Assembly: GCF_000473245.1 (NCBI RefSeq)
Contig: NC_022524.1
Location: 3,930,501 to 3,994,500 of the forward strand
DNA: 64,000 nt
From: Bacillus infantis NRRL B-14911
GTDB lineage: Bacteria > Bacillota > Bacilli > Bacillales > Cytobacillaceae
Direction of reading: 5' to 3'
The notes below the pieces were generated by a model. The model saw only the letters and a program-made list of their open reading frames with translations. It was not told where the DNA came from and ran no database searches. The position numbers and the translations under genes were made by a program. Positions 50,933-61,800 of this stretch are shown here, piece after piece. Position 1 is the first letter of the stretch; each line of letters opens with the position of its first letter.

Positions 50933-51567
50933 TGGGACTCTCCTCCTTTGCTGGCTATCGTCGTAAAATTCCGCAGCAGCTCCATGCCAAGGGAACTGCT
51001 TTTTTCCGGGTGGAACTGCATCCCGAAGACATTGTCCCTGCCGACCACAGCAGGAACTTCCCTATCATAAAAGCTTCTTGCAAGGACAACATCATGATCG
51101 CCCGGCTCTGCATAATAGGAGTGGACAAAATAAACATATCCTTCTTCCACATTCTTCAGAATCGGTGAAGAGTTGATGAACTCAAGCCTGTTCCAGCCCA
51201 TATGCGGGACCTTGTATTTTTCCCTTTGCTCATCTTCTCCTGGAAAACGGACAACCTTTCCAGGCAAAAGTTTCAAGCCTTCTGAATAGCCATTTTCCTC
51301 ACTGCTTTCGAACAAAAGCTGCATGCCAAGGCAGATGCCGGCAAGCGGCTTGCCTGCCGCGGTATATTCCTGAATCATCCCTGTCAGCCCGGTAGCATTC
51401 AGCCGGTCCATTGCATCCTTGAAGCTGCCTACTCCAGGAAGGATCAGCCCATCCGCTTTTTTCAGCTCTTCCTGGTCTTCTGATAGAAAGTAAGGGACTT
51501 CAAGCCGCTCTAGCGCTTTGCTGACGCTGAACAGATTACCCATTCCATAATCAATGATGCCGATCAT
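50929..51567 (-). CDS. hisH: Imidazole glycerol phosphate synthase glutaminase subunit HisH
   Basis: The 212-residue class I glutaminase has the nucleophile Cys79 in GICLGMQLL and the His-Glu pair in MQFHPEKSS. It feeds ammonia to HisF. ATG at 51565-51567 has AAAGGGATG in front; a frame open 41 codons further is the out-of-frame end of hisB. One base separates it from hisB. Confidence 0.97.
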   Translation of the reverse strand: MIGIIDYGMGNLFSVSKALERLEVPYFLSEDQEELKKADGLILPGVGSFKDAMDRLNATGLTGMIQEYTAAGKPLAGICLGMQLLFESSEENGYSEGLKLLPGKVVRFPGEDEQREKYKVPHMGWNRLEFINSSPILKNVEEGYVYFVHSYYAEPGDHDVVLARSFYDREVPAVVGRDNVFGMQFHPEKSSSLGMELLRNFTTIASKGGESQ

Positions 51568-51568
51568 T

Positions 51569-52156
51569 TTATAACATCCCTTTCGTTGACGGAACTCCTT
51601 TAATTCTTGGATCGATTGTCGTCGCTTCATCAAGCGCCCTTGCAAGCGCCTTGAAAATGGCTTCGATAATATGATGTGTATTTTGGCCATAGTGGACGAT
51701 CACATGCAGATTCATCCGCGCTTCAAGGGCCAGCTTCCACAGGAATTCATGGACAAGCTCCGTATCGAAGGTGCCGACCTTCTGGCTAGGGAAGTCTGCC
51801 CTGATTTCCAGGTGCGGACGGTTGCTCAGGTCGACAACAACTTGCGCTAATGCTTCATCCATCGGCACAAATGCATTTCCGTAGCGTTTGATGCCTTTTT
51901 TATCCCCTAGCGCTTCCTTTAAAACCTGGCCGAGGCAGATGCCGATATCTTCTGTTGTATGATGGTCATCCACCTCTGTGTCGCCCTTCGCATCTACTGT
52001 CAGATTGAATTGCCCGTGCTTGGCAAAAAGGTCGAGCATATGTGTCATAAATGGGACAGGCGTTTCCAGCTTGGATTGTCCTTCTCCATCAATTTCGAGG
52101 GATAGAGCTATTTGTGTTTCGTTTGTAATCCGTTCAACAGATGCCGTTCTTGCCAT
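51569..52156 (-). CDS. hisB: Imidazoleglycerol-phosphate dehydratase HisB
   Basis: The 195-residue monofunctional enzyme has the two metal-binding motifs [11 protein letters not shown] (about 64-74) and [10 protein letters not shown] (about 162-171). Start codon directly follows the hisD stop. Full length. Confidence 0.97.
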   Translation of the reverse strand: MARTASVERITNETQIALSLEIDGEGQSKLETPVPFMTHMLDLFAKHGQFNLTVDAKGDTEVDDHHTTEDIGICLGQVLKEALGDKKGIKRYGNAFVPMDEALAQVVVDLSNRPHLEIRADFPSQKVGTFDTELVHEFLWKLALEARMNLHVIVHYGQNTHHIIEAIFKALARALDEATTIDPRIKGVPSTKGML

Positions 52157-53437
52157 TTATTTTTCCTCCTTGTTATTCAAGCGCTCCTCGATTGCCCGCG
52201 CATGGGCTTCCAGGCCTTCAAGCCTGGCAAAGGCAGCGATTTTTGCTCCATTTTCCTGAAGCGATTTTTTACTATAATAAACGATGCTCGATTTTTTCTG
52301 AAAATCCTCCACATTGAGCGGACTGGAGAAACGGGCTGTCCCGTTCGTCGGCAATACATGATTCGGGCCGGCAAAATAGTCGCCGACAGGCTCAGGGCTG
52401 TATCTCCCCAGGAAGATGGCCCCAGCATGCCTGATCTGGCCGAGAAGCTCCATCGGGTTTTCCGTCAGCACTTCGAGGTGCTCAGGTGCCAGACGGTTCA
52501 CCGTTTCTACGGCTTCTTCCATAGTTTCCGCCACATAAATCATACCGAAGTCTTCAATTGATTTCCCGGCAATTTCCCGGCGGGGGAGATCTGCAAGCTG
52601 CCGTTCCACCTCTTCTGCTACCTTTTCAGCGAGAATTGAGGAGGCTGTAACCAGAACACTGCAGGCCATCGGATCATGCTCTGCCTGTGACAGCAGATCT
52701 GCAGCCACTTCGTTTGCTCTCGCCGTTTCGTCGGCGAGCACGGCAATTTCACTCGGGCCGGCAATCATATCGATATCAACATCTCCAAATACTTCCCTTT
52801 TGGCAAGAGCTACGAAAATATTACCCGGTCCAGTAATTTTGTCTACAGGCTTAATGGATTCTGTTCCATAAGCCAATGCAGCAATGGCCTGTGCACCGCC
52901 GATTTTATAGATCTCTTCTGCTCCTGCTTCCTTAGCAGCTACAAGTACTGCAGCCGGGAGCTTTCCGTCCCGGCCTGGCGGGGAGGTGATAACAATCCTT
53001 CTGACTCCAGCCACTTTTGCCGGAATTACATTCATCAGGACAGAGGATGGATAGGCTGCAGTGCCGCCCGGAACATACAAGCCTGCTGAATCAAGCGGTG
53101 TCACCTTCTGGCCTAGCATCGTCCCGTTTTCATCCGTGGTCATCCAGGATGGCCGAAGCTGCTTCTCGTGAAAGCTGCGGATATTGGCTGCGGCCTCCTT
53201 GATTACCTCGAGGATTGAAGGATCAATTGTACTGTAGGCTTCCTCTACTTCAGCAGGAGTGGCCGCGAAGGAGGAAAGCTGGATCCCGTCAAATTTTTCT
53301 GTGTAGCTGCGGACGGCCTCGTCACCATTTTTGCGCACTTCGGCAATGATGCTTTTAACAGCATACCTTTGCTCTTCCGTACCGCTGTCAACCGATCTTT
53401 TAATAGAAATCTCTTCTGATACTCTGATGATTTTCAT
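52157..53437 (-). CDS. hisD: Histidinol dehydrogenase HisD
   Basis: The 426-residue zinc enzyme catalyses the last two oxidations to histidine. [29 protein letters not shown] and the active-site segment [14 protein letters not shown] are visible. ATG at 53435-53437 behind GGGGAAACAGG. It follows hisG after 27 bp. Confidence 0.97.
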   Translation of the reverse strand: MKIIRVSEEISIKRSVDSGTEEQRYAVKSIIAEVRKNGDEAVRSYTEKFDGIQLSSFAATPAEVEEAYSTIDPSILEVIKEAAANIRSFHEKQLRPSWMTTDENGTMLGQKVTPLDSAGLYVPGGTAAYPSSVLMNVIPAKVAGVRRIVITSPPGRDGKLPAAVLVAAKEAGAEEIYKIGGAQAIAALAYGTESIKPVDKITGPGNIFVALAKREVFGDVDIDMIAGPSEIAVLADETARANEVAADLLSQAEHDPMACSVLVTASSILAEKVAEEVERQLADLPRREIAGKSIEDFGMIYVAETMEEAVETVNRLAPEHLEVLTENPMELLGQIRHAGAIFLGRYSPEPVGDYFAGPNHVLPTNGTARFSSPLNVEDFQKKSSIVYYSKKSLQENGAKIAAFARLEGLEAHARAIEERLNNKEEK

Positions 53438-53464
53438 CCTGTTTCCCCTCCCTGAAGCAGCAAG

Positions 53465-54106
53465 CTATTGAGCTGCCTGTTCATTCACGACCCTGCTGAG
53501 CTTGTCGACAATCTCGCTGATTCGCTTGTCCTTGATCCGGTAGCTGACCGGATTGACAATCAGCCTGGATGTGATGCCGACGATCTGCTCATACTCGACC
53601 AGTCCATTTTCTTTCAGTGTCCTGCCTGTTGACACGATATCGACGATCCTGTCCGACAGTCCGATCAGCGGGGCAAGTTCAATGGAGCCGTTCAGCTTGA
53701 TGATTTCAACTTGTTCCCCCTGCTCGCGGAAATATGCCGCGGCCACATTCGGATATTTAGTTGCCACTTTTGGCGCCACTTCATTCATTTTTGTACCCGG
53801 AATTCCTGCTACAGCAAGATAGCAGGCACTGATTTTCAAATCAAGCAGCTCATATATATCACGCTCTTCCTCGAGCATAACGTCTTTTCCTGCTATCCCG
53901 AGGTCCGCCACCCCATGCTCCACATAGGTCGGTACGTCCATCGGCTTTGCAAGGATAAATTGAAATCTTTCTTCCTCCACATCAATGATCAGCTTGCGTG
54001 AGTCATCAAATTCGGGCGGCAGATCGAAGCCGGCCTGGCGCAGCAGCTCTGCAGCCTCCTCAAATATCCGCCCTTTCGGCATCGCAATCGTCAGCAGGTC
54101 CTTCAT
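53465..54106 (-). CDS. hisG: ATP phosphoribosyltransferase catalytic subunit, short form
   Basis: The 213-residue protein lacks the C-terminal regulatory domain of long HisG, so it needs HisZ encoded just upstream (4 bp overlap). [11 protein letters not shown] at the start, [10 protein letters not shown] and the PRPP loop [13 protein letters not shown] (about 165-177) are present. It does the first, feedback-inhibited step of histidine synthesis. Confidence 0.97.
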   Translation of the reverse strand: MKDLLTIAMPKGRIFEEAAELLRQAGFDLPPEFDDSRKLIIDVEEERFQFILAKPMDVPTYVEHGVADLGIAGKDVMLEEERDIYELLDLKISACYLAVAGIPGTKMNEVAPKVATKYPNVAAAYFREQGEQVEIIKLNGSIELAPLIGLSDRIVDIVSTGRTLKENGLVEYEQIVGITSRLIVNPVSYRIKDKRISEIVDKLSRVVNEQAAQ

Positions 54107-55287
54107 TGCTGCTCCTCCTTCCCGGCTTTTCCAACTAAAAAGGTAATATCATCATATTGGCTTGTGCACGCATCCAGGTTTTTGACGCCGCTGATATCCT
54201 GAAGCACAGCCTTGATCCCTGATTTCCTCATAACCTTTGCTTTTTCATATGCCTCGCGCCTGCGCTCCGAGCTGAAGATGATGCAATGGAGCGGCTCTTT
54301 TTCCCCTGCTCCGCCTAGAGCTTCAAGCAGGCGGTCAAGCCGGATGGCAAAGCCGGTCGCCCCTGAAGATTTTCCGAACTTTTTCAGCAGAAGGTCATAG
54401 CGGCCCCCATTGCCGATCGGAAAGCCGACATTCCCTGCGTATACTTCAAATAAAATTCCGGTGTAATAGCTCATATGGCTGACAAGCGTCAGATCAAGCT
54501 TGATTTTTTCACCTTCGCCAAAATCGGCCATCGTGTCCCACAGACGTTCAAGCTGGACGATCGCTTCCCTGCCCTTATTATTTTCAATCAGGCTGAACGC
54601 CTGCTCAATCGCTTCGCGGCCGCCCCTGAGCTGAAGGAAATCCAGGAGGCGCTGCTTATCTATAGAAGATAGCGGGAGATTCTTCACATGCTCCCGGTAC
54701 CCGACATAATTTTTTTCATAAAGAAATCTCGTTAATTCATTGGCCCTTTCTTCTGTTCCAAGAACCTGGCGGAAAAACTCCTGTACAAAGCCGATATGGC
54801 CGACAGACAGCTGGAAGTCCTCCAGGCCCGCTTTTTTCAGCGAGCTGATGAGGAGAGCCAGGCCTTCGCCATCCGCGCTGATTGAATCATCGCCAATCAG
54901 CTCGACGCCGATCTGTTCAAACTCAGCCGGGCGGCCGCCTTCTCTCTGCTGGGCCCGGTATACATTGGCTGAATAGGCGAGTCTCAATGGAAGATCTTCT
55001 TTCAAAAGCCTGGATGCAGCCACCCGGGCAATCGGGGCTGTCATATCCGGCCGCAGCACAAGAGTATGGCCCTGCTGGTCCAGGAGCTTGAACAGCTGCT
55101 GATCAAGTGTCGCCGAAGCTGAGCCGACGGTTTCATAATATTCTAGCGCCGGTGTTTCCATAAATTGATAGCCCCAGCTCTTCATCTCCTCTTCAATGGA
55201 AGAGCGGACCCTGCTTTTTGTTTCATATATTTCAGGCAATGTATCACGCATGCCTAATGGCTTTTCAAACATAAATAAACGGCTCAT
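54103..55287 (-). CDS. hisZ: ATP phosphoribosyltransferase regulatory subunit HisZ
   Basis: The 394-residue protein is a histidyl-tRNA-synthetase-like paralogue: motif 1-3 remnants such as [18 protein letters not shown] and [20 protein letters not shown] and a later [20 protein letters not shown] are seen, without a tRNA anticodon-binding domain. It forms the regulated complex with short HisG and binds histidine. ATG at 55285-55287 behind GAGGTGG. It is the first gene of the his operon. Confidence 0.95.
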   Translation of the reverse strand: MSRLFMFEKPLGMRDTLPEIYETKSRVRSSIEEEMKSWGYQFMETPALEYYETVGSASATLDQQLFKLLDQQGHTLVLRPDMTAPIARVAASRLLKEDLPLRLAYSANVYRAQQREGGRPAEFEQIGVELIGDDSISADGEGLALLISSLKKAGLEDFQLSVGHIGFVQEFFRQVLGTEERANELTRFLYEKNYVGYREHVKNLPLSSIDKQRLLDFLQLRGGREAIEQAFSLIENNKGREAIVQLERLWDTMADFGEGEKIKLDLTLVSHMSYYTGILFEVYAGNVGFPIGNGGRYDLLLKKFGKSSGATGFAIRLDRLLEALGGAGEKEPLHCIIFSSERRREAYEKAKVMRKSGIKAVLQDISGVKNLDACTSQYDDITFLVGKAGKEEQQ

Positions 55288-55360
55288 CGTATTCCACCTC
55301 TAAATCAAAAGTTCCGAATCCTTTAGTTCGCTAATATGTTATCGAATTGAAGTTATTAGT

Positions 55361-55389
55361 AGTTTATCGCTGTTTCCAGCATGCGTCAA
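55361..55389 (-). promoter_or_regulatory. Probable his operon promoter
   Basis: On the minus strand TTGACG (55384-55389) and TAAACT (55361-55366) are 17 bp apart. The ~75 bp leader contains TTAG-TTCG-CTAA (55323-55334), a possible operator; no T-box specifier or antiterminator is visible. Confidence 0.55.
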
Positions 55390-55495
55390 CCATTAATGCT
55401 TATTTTCTGAAAATCGGGGGGATGTATCCGTGGAAAAGCTTTTGAGGCAGTTGAGTACTGGGCTTGGAACCGGTATATGCAGGGGTTCTATGGTT

Positions 55496-55610
55496 TTTAT
55501 TTGCGGGATTTTTGTTTTATTTGCGGGAATCTGATTATATTTGCGAGTTTCCAATTTTATTTGCGGCTTTTCCGATATATTTGCAAGTTCCCCTTTTTGC
55601 AGCTTTCACG
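55496..55610. repeat. Tandem array 4: five to six 20 bp units
   Basis: Units begin at 55496, 55516, 55536, 55556 and 55576 with exact 20 bp period and consensus TTTATTTGCGGG-N8; a sixth, shortened TTTTTGCAGCTT unit follows at 55594. The T-[TA]-TATT-x-GC core is shared with array 2. Confidence 0.92.
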
Positions 55611-55634
55611 ATTATACCTGTCCCCTTCTCCTAT

Positions 55635-55668
55635 CAAAAAAGCCCCATCAACCGAAGTTAATGGAGCT
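55635..55668 (-). terminator. Terminator after the acetyltransferase gene
   Basis: AGCTCCATTAAC pairs with GTTGATGGGGCT over 12 bp (two G-T) around a TTCG tetraloop, followed by six T on the minus strand. Confidence 0.9.
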
Positions 55669-55673
55669 TTCTA

Positions 55674-56207
55674 TCACTCAGCCTGGCCGTAGATCGGATC
55701 ATCCTGCCAGCGCTTTTGCAGTTCTTCTTTTGTATAAATGACGCGCATCGGGTTTCCCCCGACGAAACTGCCGGGCGGGACGTCCTTGTGGACAAGGGTG
55801 CCGGCGGAGACGATCGCACCGTCGCCGATCGTGATTCCGGGCAGCAGAGTTGAGTTGGCGCCGATCATGACCTCGCTGCCGATTTTCACCTCACCGAGGC
55901 GGTATTCGCGGATTAAATATTCGTGCGCCAGGATGGTCGTGTTATAGCCGATGACCGTGTTGCGTCCGACGCTTATTTTTTCCGGGAACATCACATCCAG
56001 CATGACCATAAGCGCGAACGAAGTCTGATCGCCGACCTTCATTTTCAGGAATGTACGGTACAGCCAGTTTTTCAATCCGAGAAAAGGGGTGTACCGGGCC
56101 AGCTGTATGACGATGAAATTTTTTACAACCTTCGCGAACGGGACCGTTTTGTACACATGCCAGAGGGAATTGGCGCCCTCAACCGGATGCCTGACTGTCT
56201 TCCTCAT
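55674..56207 (-). CDS. yvoF: Hexapeptide-repeat acyltransferase (YvoF-like)
   Basis: The 177-residue protein has left-handed beta-helix repeats ([58 protein letters not shown]) and the acceptor-site segment GNPMRVIY of O-acetyltransferases. The His in ILAHEYLI is a candidate base. The acceptor is unknown; sugars or envelope polymers are usual. It overlaps ppaX by 4 bp and ends the hprK-lgt-yvoD-ppaX-yvoF cluster, as in B. subtilis. Confidence 0.88.
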   Translation of the reverse strand: MRKTVRHPVEGANSLWHVYKTVPFAKVVKNFIVIQLARYTPFLGLKNWLYRTFLKMKVGDQTSFALMVMLDVMFPEKISVGRNTVIGYNTTILAHEYLIREYRLGEVKIGSEVMIGANSTLLPGITIGDGAIVSAGTLVHKDVPPGSFVGGNPMRVIYTKEELQKRWQDDPIYGQAE

Positions 56208-56857
56208 CCTTTATAATCCTCCAGGATATCAAGGAGGTCAGCCATATTCTCCAGCATAAAATCAGGCTTGTACTGCATCAGATGCTCCCTGCCCTTAGCA
56301 GACCAGGCGACAGCGGCTGATTTGGTGCCTGCATTATGCCCGGCAAGAATATCATGGTGGTTATCCCCCACCATGATAGCTTCTTCCGGACGGGAGCCGA
56401 GGAGCTCAAGCGCCTTGTAAATCGGCTCCGGATCAGGCTTAGCTTTTTCAACATGGTCCAGTGCCACGACAACTTCAAAGAACTGGTCCAGATTCGTCAG
56501 CTTCAGCCCTTTTTCCACGACTGGCATAACCTTCGTCGTAACAATCCCAAGCTTGTAGCCTGATTCCTTCAGGGTCCTGACTGTATCAAACACACCATCA
56601 AACTCTTTGACAAGCACATCATGGTTCGCAAGATTGAACTCGCGGTATTTGCCGATCATCTCTTCAACCCGGCTTTCATCAATGCCGGCAAAAGTCTCAT
56701 GCAGGGTCGGACCCATGAACGGAAGCACATCCTCCCGCTTGTATTTGTTCGGATAATACGCTTCAAGCGTGTGGAGGAATGAGCTGATGATCAGTTCATT
56801 TGTATCAATCAATGTTCCGTCCAGATCAAATAAAATCGTGTTTATGTTTTCGTTCAC
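56204..56857 (-). CDS. ppaX: Pyrophosphatase PpaX
   Basis: The 217-residue HAD hydrolase has catalytic Asp11/Asp13 in [11 protein letters not shown], Thr in IVTTKV, Lys in [10 protein letters not shown] and the acidic [17 protein letters not shown]. PpaX hydrolyses the pyrophosphate released when HprK/P dephosphorylates HPr-Ser-P. GTG at 56855-56857 follows GGAAGC and overlaps the upstream stop (GTGA). The conserved link to hprK supports the specific name. Confidence 0.93.
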   Translation of the reverse strand: MNENINTILFDLDGTLIDTNELIISSFLHTLEAYYPNKYKREDVLPFMGPTLHETFAGIDESRVEEMIGKYREFNLANHDVLVKEFDGVFDTVRTLKESGYKLGIVTTKVMPVVEKGLKLTNLDQFFEVVVALDHVEKAKPDPEPIYKALELLGSRPEEAIMVGDNHHDILAGHNAGTKSAAVAWSAKGREHLMQYKPDFMLENMADLLDILEDYKG

Positions 56858-57801
56858 AAAGCAGCTTCCTTTCTATTGCTGGCCACTTGGGAGCGGCGGT
56901 TCCAGAAAAAGGCGACCGCCAATGTCAGTATAATGGCTGTGCCAAGGCGTATCAGGAGCAGCGGCAGCACCGGAATGCCCAGCGGGAGGAAAATAAGTGT
57001 ATCTTCGATTACCGCATGGCATGCAACCAGGAAGATGAACGCGATGGTTACATCCTTCCGGCTGACTCCGTCCTCTTTGACAGCCTGTATCATGACTCCC
57101 GCCCCGTATGCCAGGCCAAAAATCAGGCCGGCAGCCAAAGTGGTCGAGGTATTCTCTTTCATTCCCAGCGCCCTTGTTGCAGGCGCCATCCATTTTGAAA
57201 AAACATCCAGCCATTTCAAGTCTTTCAGCAGCTGTATCCCAATCATCAGCGGAATGACGATGATGGCGAGCTGCAGAATCCCGAGACCCGCCTTGGTTAC
57301 CGCTTCTAAAAGAATGGCAGAAACACCTGATGCCTGTTCTTCCTTGGCCGGGATCAGGCCGTACTGTGCAAGCTCGGAGCCGCCGCGCCATACCAGATTG
57401 ATCACCACTGCAGACAGGATGGCCAGGCCGAAACGTACGGCCAGGATAATCCAGAGCTTAACGCCCACCTTGAGCGCCACACCGGATTCAATCAGGATAT
57501 TATGCGAGAAGGACAGCATAACCGCAATGATGAATACTTCCTTCACCGAAAGATCCAATGTCAGGATGGCCCCGATGGCTGCGTACAGATTCAGGAAGTT
57601 CCCGAGCACAAGCGGAATGGCGGCATCACCGGATAGTCCAAGCAGTCCCATCAGCGGCGTTATCACCTTAATGACCCAGGGAAGCACAGGCGTATATTGA
57701 AGCAGCGCAACGATCAGCGTGACAGGGAAAATGATTTTCCCCAGTGACCATGTCGTTTTAAGCCCTGCAGCTAATCCTCGTTTGAGCGTGCCGAACAGCA
57801 T
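56854..57801 (-). CDS. yvoD: Nucleoside recognition (Gate) domain membrane protein YvoD
   Basis: The 315-residue protein has about eight hydrophobic segments and two Gate-type cores (for example [20 protein letters not shown] and [20 protein letters not shown]). Such proteins are related to nucleoside and spore-maturation transport families; the substrate of YvoD is unknown. It is coupled to ppaX by a 4 bp overlap. Confidence 0.86.
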   Translation of the reverse strand: MLFGTLKRGLAAGLKTTWSLGKIIFPVTLIVALLQYTPVLPWVIKVITPLMGLLGLSGDAAIPLVLGNFLNLYAAIGAILTLDLSVKEVFIIAVMLSFSHNILIESGVALKVGVKLWIILAVRFGLAILSAVVINLVWRGGSELAQYGLIPAKEEQASGVSAILLEAVTKAGLGILQLAIIVIPLMIGIQLLKDLKWLDVFSKWMAPATRALGMKENTSTTLAAGLIFGLAYGAGVMIQAVKEDGVSRKDVTIAFIFLVACHAVIEDTLIFLPLGIPVLPLLLIRLGTAIILTLAVAFFWNRRSQVASNRKEAAL

Positions 57802-57834
57802 GTTTTCTCTCCCCTTTGTTTTTATGCTATGAGT

Positions 57835-58653
57835 TTAAGCACTCTTATCCAAATACCTTTTATCTGCATAGCCCTTTGTTCTTCTGATAACGATGAGCAC
57901 TATGGCCCCGATGACCAGGACGATGGATATAAACTGCGCCATGCGGAGACTCTCAGTCAGCATCAGGCTGTCCGTCCTCATCCCTTCAACGAAAAAGCGG
58001 CCGATGCTGTACCAGATCACATACGTAAGGAAAAGCTCGCCCCTGCGCAGATTTACTCTTCTTAAAGACAGCAGGATAATAAATCCGGCTATATTCCATA
58101 ATGATTCATACAGGAAGGTCGGGTGGTAATACGTTCCGTTTATGTACATCTGATTTATGATGAACTCCGGAAGATGAAGATTTTCCAAAAACGAACGTGT
58201 CACTTCACGGCCATGTGCTTCCTGATTCATAAAGTTGCCCCAGCGGCCGATGGCCTGGCCAAGGATGATGCTCGGCGCGGTGATGTCAGCCAGCTGCCAG
58301 AAAGAAATGCCTTTTTTCTTCGCAAAAACATACGCAGTGATGACAGAGCCGATCAGTGCCCCGTGTATAGCGATTCCGCCATGCCAGATCTTTATGATTT
58401 CGGCAGGGTTTTGTGCATAATAGTCCCATTCAAAAATGACATAATACAGCCTTGCAGACAAAATTGCGATCGGAATCGCCCACAGCATCAGATCAGCAAA
58501 CAATTCCTTCTGCAGCCCGCGCTTTTCCCCTTCGCGCATGGCCAGCCATAAAGCAAGCGCAATCCCCGTACCGATGATCAGCCCGTACCAGTGAACCTGG
58601 ATGGGACCGAGCGAAAAAGCAATCGGATCAAGCGGCTGGATATTTTCTTCCAT
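57835..58653 (-). CDS. lgt: Prolipoprotein diacylglyceryl transferase
   Basis: The 272-residue membrane enzyme moves diacylglycerol from phosphatidylglycerol to the lipobox cysteine. The signatures [12 protein letters not shown] and [13 protein letters not shown] are visible, with seven hydrophobic helices. ATG at 58651-58653 has AAGGAGA at six bases; an ATG two codons earlier touches that site. Located between hprK and yvoD as in B. subtilis. Confidence 0.96.
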   Translation of the reverse strand: MEENIQPLDPIAFSLGPIQVHWYGLIIGTGIALALWLAMREGEKRGLQKELFADLMLWAIPIAILSARLYYVIFEWDYYAQNPAEIIKIWHGGIAIHGALIGSVITAYVFAKKKGISFWQLADITAPSIILGQAIGRWGNFMNQEAHGREVTRSFLENLHLPEFIINQMYINGTYYHPTFLYESLWNIAGFIILLSLRRVNLRRGELFLTYVIWYSIGRFFVEGMRTDSLMLTESLRMAQFISIVLVIGAIVLIVIRRTKGYADKRYLDKSA

Positions 58654-58710
58654 AATCATTCTCCTTTTTGAAGAATCCCCTTACAGAAACTCTCTATTTA
58701 TTTGGGTATA

Positions 58711-59640
58711 CTAGTCGTTGTCCCCGTCCTCGATCACATCAGAAAGGCGGCTTGTAAATTGTTCTGCGGCATTGACGCCCATTCGCTTCAAGCGGAAATT
58801 CATCGCCGCCACTTCAATGATGACAGCCAGGTTCCGCCCCGGACGGACCGGGATGGTCAGCCTTGTGATATCTGTGTCAATGATCTTCATTTTCTCTTCA
58901 TCAAGGCCAAGACGGTCATATTGTTTTTTCTGATCCCACAGCTCAAGATTCATAACGAGGGAAATGCGTTTATTGCTGCGGACAGCACCTGCACCGAACA
59001 AGGTCATCACATTGATGATGCCCAGTCCCCTGATTTCAAGCAAGTGCTCAATCAGTTCCGGCGAAGTACCGACAAGATAATCTTCATCTTCCTGGCGGAT
59101 TTCCACGCAGTCGTCAGCAACAAGGCGGTGGCCTCTTTTCACAAGCTCAAGGGCCGTTTCACTTTTACCGACGCCGCTCTTGCCCGTAATGAGCACGCCA
59201 ACTCCGTATATATCGACTAGCACGCCATGCACCGCGGTCGTCGGGGCCAGCTTGCTTTCAAGGAAATTTGTCAAAAGGCCGGAGAACCTCGTCGTTTTCT
59301 GCTTGGAACGCATGACAGGCACCGCTTCCCTTTCCGAAGCCTCAATCAGCCCTTCCGGCACTTCCATATCCCTTGTAATGATGATGCCTGGCGTGATATC
59401 AGTGCAGAGGGATTCCATCCTGTTCTGCCTGTCTGCATCACTCAGCTTTTCCGCAAAGCTCATCTCTGTCTTCCCTATAAGCTGGATGCGCTCTGCAGGG
59501 TAATAGTCGAAAAAGCCCGCCATTTCAAGCCCGGGTCTGGAAATATCACTGGTGGTAATCGGACGGCTGATCCCTTCCTCCCCGCTGATCAGCTCTAAAT
59601 TAAATTTCTCAATGATGTCTTTTGTTCGCACTTTTGCCAC
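58711..59640 (-). CDS. hprK: HPr kinase/phosphorylase
   Basis: The 309-residue bifunctional enzyme phosphorylates Ser46 of HPr and Crh and removes it again. P-loop GKSGVGKS is at 153-160, the catalytic region DDCVEIRQ follows, and the HprK signature [20 protein letters not shown] is near 200. Start GTG at 59638-59640 behind AGGAGGACA gives the family start [15 protein letters not shown]; the frame opens 27 codons earlier without support. It controls carbon catabolite repression with Crh. Confidence 0.97.
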   Translation of the reverse strand: MAKVRTKDIIEKFNLELISGEEGISRPITTSDISRPGLEMAGFFDYYPAERIQLIGKTEMSFAEKLSDADRQNRMESLCTDITPGIIITRDMEVPEGLIEASEREAVPVMRSKQKTTRFSGLLTNFLESKLAPTTAVHGVLVDIYGVGVLITGKSGVGKSETALELVKRGHRLVADDCVEIRQEDEDYLVGTSPELIEHLLEIRGLGIINVMTLFGAGAVRSNKRISLVMNLELWDQKKQYDRLGLDEEKMKIIDTDITRLTIPVRPGRNLAVIIEVAAMNFRLKRMGVNAAEQFTSRLSDVIEDGDND

Positions 59641-59791
59641 GCTGTTGTCCTCCTTTTGCGGAATGCGCCTGATAAGGTCTATTATAATGAATGGTTTCTT
59701 TCGATTGGAGAAACTAGACAATAAAGTTTCATCTTATTGTAGCATTTTTCCCCGCAGAACCAAATTGTGCTATCTGATTTTTTCAAAAACC

Positions 59792-59826
59792 TTTACATAA
59801 AGGATACAAAATTGGTATAGACAACT
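59792..59826 (+). promoter_or_regulatory. nagAB-nagR promoter with NagR (dre) operator
   Basis: ATTGGTATAGACAACT (59811-59826) matches the dre site bound by NagR/YvoA. TTTACA (59792-59797) and TATAGA (59816-59821) at 18 bp spacing make a promoter whose -10 lies inside the operator. No cre box was seen nearby. Confidence 0.8.
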
Positions 59827-59887
59827 ATATGTGTTTATTTTATCATGGAAATATAAAATATCAGGATTCAGAACGGAGATGTGAGGC

Positions 59888-61063
59888 ATGAGTTCCCTAC
59901 TTTTAAAAAACAGCAGAGTGCTGACAGAGGATGGAATAATTGATAAAGGATATATATTGGTTGAAGACGGCAGGATTAAAAGCTTCGGCCCGGCGGAAGA
60001 GCTTGGCGGCCAGTCTGCAGACAAGACGATAGAGCTGGATGCCGGTGCAACCCTGGCGCCGGGCTTTATTGACCTTCATATCCACGGTGCAGGCGGGGCC
60101 GATACGATGGACAGCACACCTGAAGCATTACAGACAATAGCCCGGACCCTTCCCGCCGAAGGGACGACAAGCTTCCTCGCGACCACCATTACACAGGAAA
60201 GATCCTTGATCGAAAAGGCATTGGCAAATGCAGCGGCATACAAGCCGGAAGGATTTGAGGCCGAAATGCTCGGCATCCACCTGGAAGGCCCATTCATCAA
60301 CGAAAAACGAAAAGGCGCCCAGCCGCTCGAGCATATCCTGAAAAGTGATGTCGAGTTATTCAAGGCTTGGCAGGAAAAATCCGGACAGCTGATCAGGCTC
60401 GTCACCCTTGCACCTGAACTAGAGGGCGGAAAAGAGCTGGTCCGCCATCTGGCCGAAACAGGCGTTATCGCTTCCATCGGGCATTCTGATGCTGACTATG
60501 AAGAAGTCAGGGAGGCTGTCGAAGCAGGTGCGACCCATGTAACCCACCTGTTCAATGGCATGAAGGGACTTCATCACCGTGAACCAGGCACAGCAGGCGC
60601 AGCTCTCCTCTTCAAAGAACTGATTGTGGAAATGATTGCAGATGGAGTCCATGTGCGTCCAGAAATGATCAAACTTGCATTGAACAGCAAAGGCATGGAC
60701 GGAATGGTGCTGATCACCGACTCAATGAGGGCAAAATGCCTGAAAAACGGCACCTATGATCTCGGCGGCCAGGATGTTACTGTCAAGGATGGGATGGCCT
60801 TGCTTGAGGACGGCACACTGGCGGGAAGCATCCTGAGAATGAAAGACTCTGTTAAAAATATGACCAAGTTCGCGGATATCACATTGGCTGAGGCAGTCAA
60901 GCTCGCCAGCGAAAATCCGGCAAAGCAGCTGAAAGTATTCGACCGCAAAGGCAGCATTGCAGAAGGAAAAGATGCAGATCTTACTGTACTGAACGAAAAC
61001 ATGGACATCGTACTGACGATCTGCCGCGGAAAAGTCGCATATAATCATTTGGAGGTAGAATGA
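59888..61063 (+). CDS. nagA: N-acetylglucosamine-6-phosphate deacetylase
   Basis: The 391-residue amidohydrolase removes acetate from GlcNAc-6-P. Metal-site motifs are in order: GFIDLHIHGAGG (about 59-70), HLEGPFINEKRKGA (about 135), SIGHSDA (about 199), THVTHLFNGM (about 218) and catalytic Asp in LITDSMRA (about 279). ATG follows GGAGATGTGAGG. It overlaps nagB by 4 bp. Confidence 0.97.
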   Translation: MSSLLLKNSRVLTEDGIIDKGYILVEDGRIKSFGPAEELGGQSADKTIELDAGATLAPGFIDLHIHGAGGADTMDSTPEALQTIARTLPAEGTTSFLATTITQERSLIEKALANAAAYKPEGFEAEMLGIHLEGPFINEKRKGAQPLEHILKSDVELFKAWQEKSGQLIRLVTLAPELEGGKELVRHLAETGVIASIGHSDADYEEVREAVEAGATHVTHLFNGMKGLHHREPGTAGAALLFKELIVEMIADGVHVRPEMIKLALNSKGMDGMVLITDSMRAKCLKNGTYDLGGQDVTVKDGMALLEDGTLAGSILRMKDSVKNMTKFADITLAEAVKLASENPAKQLKVFDRKGSIAEGKDADLTVLNENMDIVLTICRGKVAYNHLEVE

Positions 61064-61788
61064 TGAAAATCGTCCAAGCAAAGAACTACCAGGATATGAG
61101 CTCGATTGCCTGCCAGATCATCCTGGAAAAAATCAAATCGGCTCCTTCCCTCACACTGGGCCTTGCAACCGGCAGCACACCGAAAGGGCTTTATGATTGC
61201 TTAGCAGCAGATTATAAGGAAAACCGGACTTCTTATAAAAATATCCATACCGCCAATCTTGATGAATATATCGGCCTCCCGAAGGAAGATAAAAACAGCT
61301 ATCATACCTTCATGAATGAAAACCTGTTCAAGCATATCGATATACCTTTGAGCCAGACTTATATTCCGAATGGCCTGGCTGCTGACCTGACAGAGGAATG
61401 CAGGCGCTATGACAGGCAGATCAAAATGCTTGGCGGAATTGACCTTCAGGTGCTTGGCATCGGCCAGAACGGCCATATCGGCTTCAACGAACCAGGAACC
61501 CCCTTTTCAAGCAGGACCCATGTCGTAGACCTTGATAAAAGCACAATCGAAGCAAACAGCCGATTTTTCTCCAGCATAGAAGAAGTTCCGAACCAGGCCA
61601 TCACAATGGGCATTGCCTCTATCCTGGACAGCAGGGAAATCCTGCTGCTTGCTTCCGGAAAATCAAAGGCCGAAGCAGTCTATCATCTATTGAACGGAAA
61701 GCCGGATGAAAAATTCCCTGCCTCCGCCCTCCAGCTGCATCCGCAAGTGACAATCGTGGCTGACGCAGAGGCACTGCAAAAGGTATAA
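61060..61788 (+). CDS. nagB: Glucosamine-6-phosphate deaminase
   Basis: The 242-residue enzyme converts GlcN-6-P to fructose-6-P and ammonia. LGLATGSTPKGLYDCL (substrate phosphate loop), NLDEYIGLP with catalytic Asp, and GIGQNGHIGFNEPGTPF with the ring-opening His are present. Start is ATG at 61060 (ATGA overlap) or the next ATG; GGAGG lies just upstream. Second gene of the operon. Confidence 0.97.
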   Translation: MMKIVQAKNYQDMSSIACQIILEKIKSAPSLTLGLATGSTPKGLYDCLAADYKENRTSYKNIHTANLDEYIGLPKEDKNSYHTFMNENLFKHIDIPLSQTYIPNGLAADLTEECRRYDRQIKMLGGIDLQVLGIGQNGHIGFNEPGTPFSSRTHVVDLDKSTIEANSRFFSSIEEVPNQAITMGIASILDSREILLLASGKSKAEAVYHLLNGKPDEKFPASALQLHPQVTIVADAEALQKV

Positions 61789-61800
61789 GGAGACATTCAT

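Noticed and set aside
55288-55390. T-box leader for the his operon
   Set aside because: The leader is about 75 nt, without a specifier loop or the conserved T-box bulge sequence.
59760-59887. cre site upstream of nagA
   Set aside because: No sequence close to the WTGNAANCGNWWNCAW consensus was found; only the NagR site is supported.
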